A stretch of DNA of 64,000 nucleotides, taken from NCBI RefSeq assembly GCF_000716545.1, contig NZ_JNWZ01000023.1:1-64000 (forward strand), in the 5' to 3' direction. Below the pieces are notes generated by a model. The model saw only the letters and a program-made list of their open reading frames with translations. It did not search any database and was not told the DNA's origin. The first letter of the stretch is position 1; every line of letters starts with the position of its first letter. The DNA comes from Kitasatospora phosalacinea (GTDB taxonomy: Bacteria > Actinomycetota > Actinomycetes > Streptomycetales > Streptomycetaceae). This document shows positions 29,096 through 36,033 of the stretch, piece by piece. Both the position numbers and the translations under genes were made by a program.

Positions 29096-30283
29096 TCATC
29101 CGCCAGAGGTGTCCGATTCGGCGTCTTCACTGAGTCGGGCGCACTCGTACGGATCGTCCAACCAGCCTTCGGGCAGGACCACCCGGTTGTTGCCGCTGGT
29201 CCGGCCGCGGGGGCCGTCCGCGCCGATCGGCCAGCTCTGCTCCTGGTCGACCAGGGCCAGCGTCTCGGCCAGCTCGGTCAGCGAGCTGGAACCGGCGAGC
29301 TTCACCCGCAGCTCCGAGCCGACCGAGAAGCCCTTGGTGTACCAGGCGACGTGCTTGCGGAAGTCGATGACGCCGCGGGCCTCGTCGCCGAGCCACTCCC
29401 CCAGCAACTGGGCGTGTCGCACCATGGCGCGGGCCACGTACCCGAAGGTGGGGCGGGCGTAGTCGACGTCGCCCTCGAAGATCGACACCAGGTCCTTGAA
29501 CAGCCAGGGCCGACCCAGGCACCCCCGGCCGACGACCACGCCGTCGCAACCCGTCTCGCGCATCATCCGCACCGCGTCGTCGGCGGACCAGATGTCTCCG
29601 TTGCCGAGCACCGGGATGTCGGCCGGGACGGACTCGCGGAGCCGGGCGATGGCCGACCAGTCCGCGGTGCCGCCGTAGTGCTGGGCCGCGGTGCGGCCGT
29701 GCAGGGCGATGGCGGAGACGCCCTCCTCCGCGCCGATCCGGCCCGCGTCGAGGTAGGTGAGGTGGTCGTCGTCGATGCCCTTGCGCATCTTCATGGTGAC
29801 GGGCAGGTCACCCGCGTTGGCGACCGCCCGGCGCAGGATGTCGCGCAGCAGGTTGCGCTTGTACGGCAGCGCGGAGCCGCCGCCCTTGCGGGTCACCTTG
29901 GGGACGGGGCAGCCGAAGTTGAGGTCGATGTGGTCGGCGAGGCCCTCCGCGGAGATCATCCGCGCCGCCTTGCCGACCGTCTCCGGGTCCACCCCGTACA
30001 GCTGGATCGAGCGCGGCTTCTCGCTCGGGTCGAACTTGATCAGCTGCATGGTCTTGGCGTTGCGCTCGACCAGGGCGCGGGTGGTGATCATCTCGGAGAC
30101 GTACAGGCCCCGGCCGCCGCTCTGCTCCCGGCACAAGGTCCGGAAGGGGGCGTTGGTGATGCCGGCCATCGGCGCCAGCACCACCGGTGGCCAGACCTGC
30201 ATCGGCCCGATGTTCAAGGGGGCGAACTCAGGTGCGCCGGGTGCTGCCGGGGTGGCCTGGACGGTGTCGGGCGTGGTGGTCAT
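29096..30283 (-). CDS. dusB: tRNA-dihydrouridine synthase B
   Basis: FMN-dependent enzyme that reduces specific uridines in the tRNA D-loop to dihydrouridine with NAD(P)H. The protein has 395 residues. Family motifs: VVLAPMAGITNAPFR at the flavin site, QLYGVDPETVGKAARM, IDLNFGCPVPKVTRKGGGSAL with the catalytic Cys, VTMKMRKGIDDDHLTY, IALHGRTAAQHYGG and VLGNGDIWSADDA. A ~25-residue Ala/Pro-rich extension precedes the barrel. It lies 90 bases downstream of the DUF4097 gene on the same strand and may be read by the same transcript. Confidence 0.95.
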   Translation of the reverse strand: MTTTPDTVQATPAAPGAPEFAPLNIGPMQVWPPVVLAPMAGITNAPFRTLCREQSGGRGLYVSEMITTRALVERNAKTMQLIKFDPSEKPRSIQLYGVDPETVGKAARMISAEGLADHIDLNFGCPVPKVTRKGGGSALPYKRNLLRDILRRAVANAGDLPVTMKMRKGIDDDHLTYLDAGRIGAEEGVSAIALHGRTAAQHYGGTADWSAIARLRESVPADIPVLGNGDIWSADDAVRMMRETGCDGVVVGRGCLGRPWLFKDLVSIFEGDVDYARPTFGYVARAMVRHAQLLGEWLGDEARGVIDFRKHVAWYTKGFSVGSELRVKLAGSSSLTELAETLALVDQEQSWPIGADGPRGRTSGNNRVVLPEGWLDDPYECARLSEDAESDTSGG

Positions 30284-30373
30284 GCGCGGCGGATCCTCAT
30301 ACGGGTAGGGCCCATCGGCGGGCTTCCGGACTCTCCATTCTCTCCCACCCGCCGGACGGGCCCGCCCGGGCGG

Positions 30374-31255
30374 TCAGGACGCTCCTACCCGGCCGATGGT
30401 GACGGTGCCTGAGGCGGAGGTGATGTCGAGCAGTCTCGGCGAGCCGGTGTCCTGGAGGGACTGGTCTATCGTCTGGCTGCCGCCGTCGCTGCTGAGGTCG
30501 ATCCGGTACCGGCTGCGGTCGTCGGGCAGTTGCAGGACGAGGCTCCCGGAGGCGAGGCGGGTGGTGACCTCGTCCGGCGGGCGGTCGTACTGCAGGGTGA
30601 CCGCTCCGGAGGAGGCGGACAGTTGGGCCCTGGGCGAGCTCAGCCCCGTACCGATGACCTGCCCCGAGCCGCTCTTCGCCCAGATCGGCCCGCTGACCCC
30701 GGTCAGTTCGATCTGGCCGCTGCCGGTCTCCGCCGAGACGCTGCCGGACACCCCCGCGATCTCCGTCCGCCCGGAACCGTTGCGGGCGTGGACGGTGGTC
30801 GACGGCGGCACCTGTATCTCCAGGGCCGCCGAGCAGTCGTGCAGGACCCGGGCCTCCGGACAGTGGACCGAGACCGTCATCGTCCCCGCGTCGATCCGTT
30901 CGGTGACCGTGGGCTTCCACAGGGCCCAGCCGATCCGCTCGGACACCACCACCCGGTCGGTGCCGCCGGAGCGGACGGTGACCCGGGCGGGCCCGGAGTC
31001 GACGTCGAGCTGCCCGACCGGCTCGAAGTACGTCCGCTCCCGGACAGCCTCCTGCTGGATGAGCAGCGCCCCCGTGACGGCGGCGCCCGCCAGGACGGCG
31101 CAGGCCAGGGCCAGCGCGCCGACGATCCGCCAGACCCGGCGCTCGCCCGGTCCGGGGGCGGCCGGCGGGCCGACCGGCCCCGGGACCGGCAGCCAGCGGG
31201 CGAACCGGCCCGGCGCGGGAACCGCCCGGGGCTCGGGCGGGGCGGGCCTCGTCAC
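30374..31255 (-). CDS. DUF4097-type membrane-anchored protein in a two-component operon
   Basis: A 293-residue protein with a Pro-rich cytoplasmic N-terminus, one transmembrane segment (VGALALACAVLAGAAVTGALLI) near residues 43-65, and an extracytoplasmic region of repeated beta strands (GSGRTEIAGVSGSVSAETG, GSGQIELTGVSGPIWAKSG) typical of the DUF4097/DUF4098 putative-adhesin fold. The GTG start overlaps the response-regulator stop (GTGA), so it is the third gene of the kinase operon. A membrane beta-helix protein coupled to a kinase and a LuxR-type regulator recalls LiaF-type accessory proteins of envelope-stress systems; that parallel is inference. Confidence 0.8.
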   Translation of the reverse strand: MTRPAPPEPRAVPAPGRFARWLPVPGPVGPPAAPGPGERRVWRIVGALALACAVLAGAAVTGALLIQQEAVRERTYFEPVGQLDVDSGPARVTVRSGGTDRVVVSERIGWALWKPTVTERIDAGTMTVSVHCPEARVLHDCSAALEIQVPPSTTVHARNGSGRTEIAGVSGSVSAETGSGQIELTGVSGPIWAKSGSGQVIGTGLSSPRAQLSASSGAVTLQYDRPPDEVTTRLASGSLVLQLPDDRSRYRIDLSSDGGSQTIDQSLQDTGSPRLLDITSASGTVTIGRVGAS

Positions 31256-31899
31256 TGGCTGACCTCCAGGAAGCGCAGCACCGCGAGCACCCGTCGGTGG
31301 GTGTCCTCCGCGGGGGGCAGGTCGAGTTTGGCGAGGATCGAGTTGATGTGCTTGGAGACGGCACTGTCACTGACCACCAGGGACTCGGCGATCGCGGTGT
31401 TCGACCGCCCCTCGGCCATCAGCGCCAGCACGTCCCGCTCGCGGGGCGTCAGCCGGTGCAGCGGATCGCTGTCGCGGCGCAGCAGCAGTTGGGCGACCAC
31501 TTCGGGATCGAGGGCCGTACCGCCCTGGGCGACCCGGTGCAGGGCCTCCACGAACTCGTCCACGTTGGCGACCCGCTGCTTGAGCAGGTAGCCGACACCA
31601 CTGGTGTTCTTGGCCAGCAAGTCCGCCGCGTAGCGCTCCTCGACGAACTGGGAGAGCAGGACGACGGCGGTGCCGGGCCACTGCCTGCGGATCATCAGCG
31701 CGGCCCGGACCCCCTCGTCCGTGAAGCCCGGGGGCATCCGGACGTCCGCGACGACGATCTGCGGGCGGTGCTCCTCGACGGCGGCGAGCAGCGCCTCGGC
31801 GTCCCCCACCGCGGCGGCGACCTCGTAGCCCTCGCTCTCCAGCACCTTGACGATGCCGATCCTCAGCAGGACCGAATCCTCGGCGATCACAGCTCGCAC
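31252..31899 (-). CDS. Two-component response regulator, NarL/LuxR family
   Basis: A 215-residue DNA-binding regulator. The receiver domain starts VRAVIAEDSVLLRIGIVKVL with the acidic pocket, has VVADVRMPPGF with the phospho-accepting Asp, and ends with GVGYLLKQRVANVDEF. The C-terminal LuxR-type HTH is RLTPRERDVLALMAEGRSNT through VVSDSAVSKHINSILAKL. I start at the GTG at 31899, five bases after GGAG, overlapping the kinase gene by 13 bases; a GTG at 31890 giving a GTGA overlap is an alternative. The cognate kinase is the preceding gene. Confidence 0.93.
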   Translation of the reverse strand: MRAVIAEDSVLLRIGIVKVLESEGYEVAAAVGDAEALLAAVEEHRPQIVVADVRMPPGFTDEGVRAALMIRRQWPGTAVVLLSQFVEERYAADLLAKNTSGVGYLLKQRVANVDEFVEALHRVAQGGTALDPEVVAQLLLRRDSDPLHRLTPRERDVLALMAEGRSNTAIAESLVVSDSAVSKHINSILAKLDLPPAEDTHRRVLAVLRFLEVSQ

Positions 31900-33146
31900 G
31901 GCAGCTCCATGGTGATGGTGGTCGGGCCCCCGCGGGGGCTGGTGATGGCGAACGATCCGTCGACCGAGGCGGCGCGCTTGCGCAGGCCGTCGAGGCCGGT
32001 GCCCCGGCCGACGTCCGCCCCGCCGATGCCGTCGTCGGTGATGGTGATGCGCAGCCGGTCGGCCGACCGGCGCAGGGCGAGGTCCACCCGGGAGGCCCGG
32101 GCGTGCTTGGCGGCGTTGGCCAGTGCTTCGGAGACCGTGAAGTAGGCGACCGCCTCCACGGTGGGGGCTATCCGGCCCGGCAGGTCGACCGTGAGGTGCA
32201 CGGGGACGGGGCTGCGGGCGGCGATGCCGGAGAGCGCCGCGTCGAGCCCCCGGTCCTCCAGCACCGCCGGGTGCAGGCCGCGGACCAGGTCGTGGAGCTC
32301 CTTGACGGCCGCCTGGGCCTCCTCGTGCGCGGCGGCGATGACCTCCAGCGCTTCGGGCGGGAGGTGCTTGAGGGTGCGCCGGGCCAGGCCCAGGTTCATC
32401 GCGAGCGAGACCAGCCGCTGCTGCGCGCCGTCGTGCAAGTCCCTTTCGATGCGGCGCCGTTCGGCGTCCGCGGCGTCCACCACGTCGACCCGGCTGCGGA
32501 CCAGGTGCTCGACGCGGCGCTCCAGCACCTCGGCCCGGTTGGGGCCGAGCAGCGCCCGGACCGTCCACAGGTCGACCACGGCGAACAGGGCGGCGAGCCA
32601 CGGCGTGGCCGCCAGCAGGAGCAGGCCTCCGACCGTGGCGAAGGCGCCTTCGGTGGTCCACCCCGGACCGGAGCGCAGGGGGTTGCCGGACGGCAGCAGC
32701 CACACCCAGCAGAAGAAGCCGAGCAGGACGACCGCGGCTCCCCAGAGGGCGAGCACCAGGACGGCGCACAGGGCCTGCACCGGGGCGACCACCAGGTGGT
32801 GAACGGCTTGACGCCACGTCAGCCCCGCGCGGAGCCGTACCAACCACCCCGCGCCCGGCGGGACCCGGCCCGGAACCTCCACTCCGCGCAAGGCCCGGAC
32901 CCGGCTGCGTTGGGTGGTGGTCAGCAGGTCGAAGAGGACCACGAGCAGGAGCAGGCACAGCAGCAGGAGGCCGCCCGAAGTGCTGAGGACGATCAGGGAG
33001 GGCAGGCCGAACGGGAGGCCTGCGGCCAGGAACAGCGAGTCCCGCCGCGCGGCCGCGGACCACGGCGTGCGCGCGGCCAAGGCGGCGCGGACCACGGCGC
33101 CCCGGTCCGCCCGCTGCGGAGGCCTGTCGATCTTCGGCTGGAACAT
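31887..33146 (-). CDS. Sensor histidine kinase, HisKA_3 family
   Basis: A 419-residue membrane kinase. Four to five hydrophobic segments occupy residues about 40-205 (SLIVLSTSGGLLLLCLLLLV, CAVLVLALWGAAVVLLGFF, GGLLLLAATPWLAALFAVV) with little extracellular sequence, so it may sense a signal within the membrane. The dimerisation/phosphoacceptor helix is RRRIERDLHDGAQQRLVSLA with the reactive His. The ATP domain has SEALANAAKHARASRV (N box), ITDDGIGGAD (G1) and GTGLDGLRKRA (G2). It is first in an operon with the response regulator and DUF4097 gene. The promoter lies in the inverted-repeat region at 33150-33280. Confidence 0.93.
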   Translation of the reverse strand: MFQPKIDRPPQRADRGAVVRAALAARTPWSAAARRDSLFLAAGLPFGLPSLIVLSTSGGLLLLCLLLLVVLFDLLTTTQRSRVRALRGVEVPGRVPPGAGWLVRLRAGLTWRQAVHHLVVAPVQALCAVLVLALWGAAVVLLGFFCWVWLLPSGNPLRSGPGWTTEGAFATVGGLLLLAATPWLAALFAVVDLWTVRALLGPNRAEVLERRVEHLVRSRVDVVDAADAERRRIERDLHDGAQQRLVSLAMNLGLARRTLKHLPPEALEVIAAAHEEAQAAVKELHDLVRGLHPAVLEDRGLDAALSGIAARSPVPVHLTVDLPGRIAPTVEAVAYFTVSEALANAAKHARASRVDLALRRSADRLRITITDDGIGGADVGRGTGLDGLRKRAASVDGSFAITSPRGGPTTITMELPCEL

Positions 33147-33195
33147 GCGGATCAGCGTAGAGGCCCCCCGATCTCGGTCTCCATGGCGCGGGCCT

Positions 33196-33233
33196 CCGTC
33201 TTTCTGGTGTAGCTGGCTACACCAAAAAGACGG
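33196..33233. promoter_or_regulatory. Large inverted repeat, candidate operator in a divergent promoter
   Basis: Arms of 18 bp (33196-33213 and 33216-33233) match with a single mismatch around a TG centre; the inner core is GGTGTAGC/GCTACACC. It lies 50 bases before the histidine kinase start and 48 bases before the plus-strand gene at 33282. The length and symmetry suit a dimeric or tetrameric repressor; the protein is not identified. Confidence 0.65.
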
Positions 33234-33245
33234 AACCGCGCGTTA

Positions 33246-33280
33246 CCGACAAGATCCTTGCGCCGAAGGATTCTTGTCGG
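33246..33280 (+). promoter_or_regulatory. Second inverted repeat overlapping the 5' region of the 33282 gene
   Basis: CCGACAAGATCCTT and AAGGATTCTTGTCGG form an imperfect inverted repeat (one extra base) with a GCGCCG centre, ending two bases before the ATG at 33282. It could be an operator or an mRNA hairpin that masks the start; the sequence does not separate these. Confidence 0.55.
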
Positions 33281-33281
33281 C

Positions 33282-33788
33282 ATGACGAACACGAACCTGA
33301 TGCGTTGCGGCCGCGCCCCTTTCCCCTCCGCCGGGGCAGCGGCCCTCGACCTCCCCGGCACGTCCCACGAACTCGCTCCCGGGGCCGAGGAGTTGGGCTT
33401 GATCACCATGGTCGGCCCGTGGGCGGTGCGGCTGCGCGAGGGCCGCCGCACCGCCATGGAGGTCTACGAGTACGGCGAGTTGCTCGACGTCGTGGTCGAG
33501 TCCTCGCTGGGTGGCTCCGGGGTGCGCGGGGCTCGGCGCGGCCCGGCCGGAGGAGCGGGAGGAGGAGCGGTCTCGTGCGCCTGGGGTCGGCTGCCACCCT
33601 GCGGGGCGCCCCCGCCGGTGCGCTTCCTCACCGGCGGCCTGCGGCGGCGGACCGCGGGCGCGGACACCGTACGGACGGCGGGCCGGTTCTGGTTCGGCTC
33701 GGCGGCCGGAGAGTTCCGCTGGGTGCGGCTGTCGGCGGCGTCCGGCTGTGCTTGCGCGGGCCGCCCCGAGCAGGGGAGGACGGCGTGA
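33282..33788 (+). CDS. Hypothetical protein, first gene of an orphan two-gene operon
   Basis: A 168-residue protein with strong third-position GC bias throughout. The first ~85 residues are of mixed composition (ELAPGAEELGLITMVGPWAV, then TAMEVYEYGELLDVVVESSL) and may form a small alpha/beta domain. The rest is Gly/Arg/Ala-rich, possibly disordered. There is no signal peptide and no recognised family. Its TGA overlaps the next gene's GTG (GTGA), which supports both as real. It is transcribed away from the histidine kinase operon across two inverted repeats and so may share its regulation. Confidence 0.5.
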   Translation: MTNTNLMRCGRAPFPSAGAAALDLPGTSHELAPGAEELGLITMVGPWAVRLREGRRTAMEVYEYGELLDVVVESSLGGSGVRGARRGPAGGAGGGAVSCAWGRLPPCGAPPPVRFLTGGLRRRTAGADTVRTAGRFWFGSAAGEFRWVRLSAASGCACAGRPEQGRTA

Positions 33789-34765
33789 CCGTTTTCGCCT
33801 TCGGGCCCGCCACGGCCGGTGCCGGCGGCGTCGTCCGGGTCGGACGGCCCGCGGTCCCGGGCCGGCGGGCCGGGTGGTTGCGGGCCGAGGTGCTGTTCCT
33901 GGGCTGCGGGCTGGCCCTGCTGCCCTGGGCGGCGCTGCTCGCCGCGCTGCCCGGCGGCCGCCCCTGGGCGGTGCTCGATCTGGCCGAGGCGGCGGCCCTG
34001 ACTGCCGCCTCCGTGCAACTGCGGCAGGGCCGGAGCCCGTTCGGCCCCGCCGTTCTGGCCGGCGTCCTGCTGGTCACGGACGCCGGGTTCGACTTGGCGA
34101 CGGCTTCCAGCGGGTCCGAGCTGCTGGTCGCCCTGCTGATGGCGGTGTGCGCGGAGTTGCCGTTGGCCGCCGCGTGCTGGTCGACGGCGTACCGGGCGGG
34201 TGGCGGCCCGGTGCCGCCGGCCGCCGGGCGGCACCGGCCGCACCGGGGGCGGGCCGCCGCCTCGACTCCGGTGGGCGGCGGGCCCACCGGGTTCCTCATG
34301 GAAGGAGTGTCAGTGCAGAACATCCACCTGACGGCACGGTTCGCTTCGGGGATCGTGTCCGGCCCTCCGGCGAGCCGGCTGTACGCCGGGATGTCGAACC
34401 GGTTGCGGGTCACCGCCGCCTGGCGCGGGACGAGCCGCCCGGCTGCCGCCGCAGCTCCGTGCCCCGGCACCGGGCCCTCCGTGGCCCCGTGGGTGAACGG
34501 GTACGGCCCACCGGAGCGATCGTCCGGTGGGGCCCGGGCTGCCGGGCTCGGGGGCCAAGCCGAGACCCGGGCGTCCCGTCCCGGTCCTGGTCGGACACGC
34601 CGGGTCGCGTCCGGCGCGGCGAGAACGGCCGTCTCCGGTCGGCGTGATCCCGGGGTGCGGCGGCGGCCCGGTCCGGAGCGGCAGGCCCGCTTCGGGGAAG
34701 TCCGCTCCCGGCAGTCGCGCAGAAGTGCGGCCGGGTCGCGCCGCCGTTCCCCGTCAGGGGGTTGA
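33785..34765 (+). CDS. Predicted membrane protein with a long low-complexity tail
   Basis: The first ~135 residues look authentic: after a Gly/Arg-rich leader come about four hydrophobic segments (AEVLFLGCGLALLPWAALLA, VLDLAEAAALTAASVQL, AVLAGVLLVTDAGFDLATA, LLVALLMAVCAELPLAAACW). I recall this D-A-x-FD-TA and AELPLAA pattern from uncharacterised actinobacterial membrane proteins. The frame then continues for ~190 Arg/Gly/Pro-rich residues with weakening codon bias, so the true end may lie near 34250 and the tail may be readthrough or a frameshifted end. Within it, GAAGGAG precedes an in-frame GTG at 34313 (VQNIHLTARFASG), a possible separate small gene. It is coupled to the preceding gene by a four-base overlap. 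Confidence 0.5.
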   Translation: MTVFAFGPATAGAGGVVRVGRPAVPGRRAGWLRAEVLFLGCGLALLPWAALLAALPGGRPWAVLDLAEAAALTAASVQLRQGRSPFGPAVLAGVLLVTDAGFDLATASSGSELLVALLMAVCAELPLAAACWSTAYRAGGGPVPPAAGRHRPHRGRAAASTPVGGGPTGFLMEGVSVQNIHLTARFASGIVSGPPASRLYAGMSNRLRVTAAWRGTSRPAAAAAPCPGTGPSVAPWVNGYGPPERSSGGARAAGLGGQAETRASRPGPGRTRRVASGAARTAVSGRRDPGVRRRPGPERQARFGEVRSRQSRRSAAGSRRRSPSGG

Positions 34766-35196
34766 GCGACCGAGGAGAGAGCCCGTGCGGGAAGGTCCGT
34801 TTCCCCGTCCACGCCTGACGCGCCTGTACTGCCCGCCCAGCTCCGGGCCGAAAGGAGTTGCCTGGCACTGCCCGTAATCCGGCAGGCGCCGTCATCACCG
34901 GCCCGAACCCGTCCCTCCTCCCGTAGGTCTCCCGTTCCTTGACTCCTCCATAGTGCGATTCGCCCTGCCGATCAGTGACCCCGTTTCCGGCCATCGACCC
35001 CTCGCCCCGGGGTCGCGCTCGTCGGTGCGGGCGTGGTCGGCGGGCACTGCCGCGAATCTCCGGATGCGGCGGGAAGGGACACGGGGTCGCCCCGGGGCCG
35101 AAAGGGCCCTCACTGACGGCACCGCAGCAGGTGACCGCGCAGATGGCCGCGTGAAAATGGGAAGCCGCTCGCCGGGGGCGGTGCGAGGATGGCGCC
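34766..35196. other. Intergenic region upstream of the NADAR gene, nothing recognised
   Basis: About 430 bases. Frames on both strands lack coding bias. A GAGG-type ribosome binding site for the NADAR gene lies at its end. No clear hairpin or repeat was seen. Confidence 0.5.
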
Positions 35197-35775
35197 ATGC
35201 CGACGAACCCGCCCCTCCTCCCGCACGAGACGCGCACCCGAGAGCAGTTGACGGCCACGGTCGCGTCCGGGGCGCGTCCGAAGTACCTGCATTTCTGGGG
35301 GCACCAACCGCAGCGGGACGGACGGATCGGGCCCGGCGCGCTCAGCCAGTGGTGGCCCTCCCCGTTCACCGTCGACGAGGTCCAGTACCGCACCGCCGAG
35401 CACTGGATGATGGCCGGGAAGGCCCGGCTGTTCGGGGACGAGGAGGCCGTCCCGAAGATCCTCGGGGCACGGACGCCCGCGGAGGCGAAGAACCTGGGCC
35501 GCCTGGTCAAGGGGTTCGACCAGGAGCAGTGGGTGGCGCACCGCTTCGAACTGGTGGTGGCCGGCAGCAGCGCGAAGTTCGGGCAGGACGAACAGCTGCG
35601 TGCGTACCTGCTCCACACCGGCACGCGCGTCCTGGTGGAAGCCAGCCCGCTCGACCGGATCTGGGGCATCGGTCTCGCGGCGGACGACGAACGGGCCGGC
35701 GCCCCTGCCCAGTGGCGGGGCCTGAACCTGCTCGGTTTCGCGTTGATGGAGGCACGGGCACGACTGGCAGGCTGA
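35197..35775 (+). CDS. NADAR-family protein
   Basis: A 192-residue cytoplasmic protein of the NADAR (YbiA) family. Motifs: KYLHFWGHQP, QWWPSPFTVDEVQYRTAEHW, MMAGKARLFGD, FDQEQWVAHRFELVVAGSSAKF and PLDRIWGIGLAADDERA ending WRGLNLLGFALMEAR. Family members remove ribose-linked groups: YbiA-like enzymes act as N-glycosidases on a riboflavin pathway intermediate, and others reverse guanine ADP-ribosylation of DNA or hydrolyse NAD-derived ADP-ribose. Acidic and aromatic residues of the active site are kept. No DarT-like ADP-ribosyltransferase or riboflavin gene is adjacent, so its role here is open. It appears monocistronic. Confidence 0.9.
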   Translation: MPTNPPLLPHETRTREQLTATVASGARPKYLHFWGHQPQRDGRIGPGALSQWWPSPFTVDEVQYRTAEHWMMAGKARLFGDEEAVPKILGARTPAEAKNLGRLVKGFDQEQWVAHRFELVVAGSSAKFGQDEQLRAYLLHTGTRVLVEASPLDRIWGIGLAADDERAGAPAQWRGLNLLGFALMEARARLAG

Positions 35776-36033
35776 CCCAAAGCGCTCAACTAGCGTTATC
35801 CGAACATCAGTTGGACCATTTCTCGCAAGTGGGGCGAGCCGGACGGGATTTGGCCGGAATCCACGAGTTGCAGCGGCCTCCCGCGCCACATCGGCCACTG
35901 CCACCCCCATCCCGAAAAGGTTAAGACTTGCTCCCGTAACGTGGCCGCCGTACGACAGCGCCAGGATGACCACCAGTTGTTGTGTTCGGAGGCCGGTCGG
36001 GCGGCCTCCTCGGAGAGGTCGGGGCGGGGCGCG

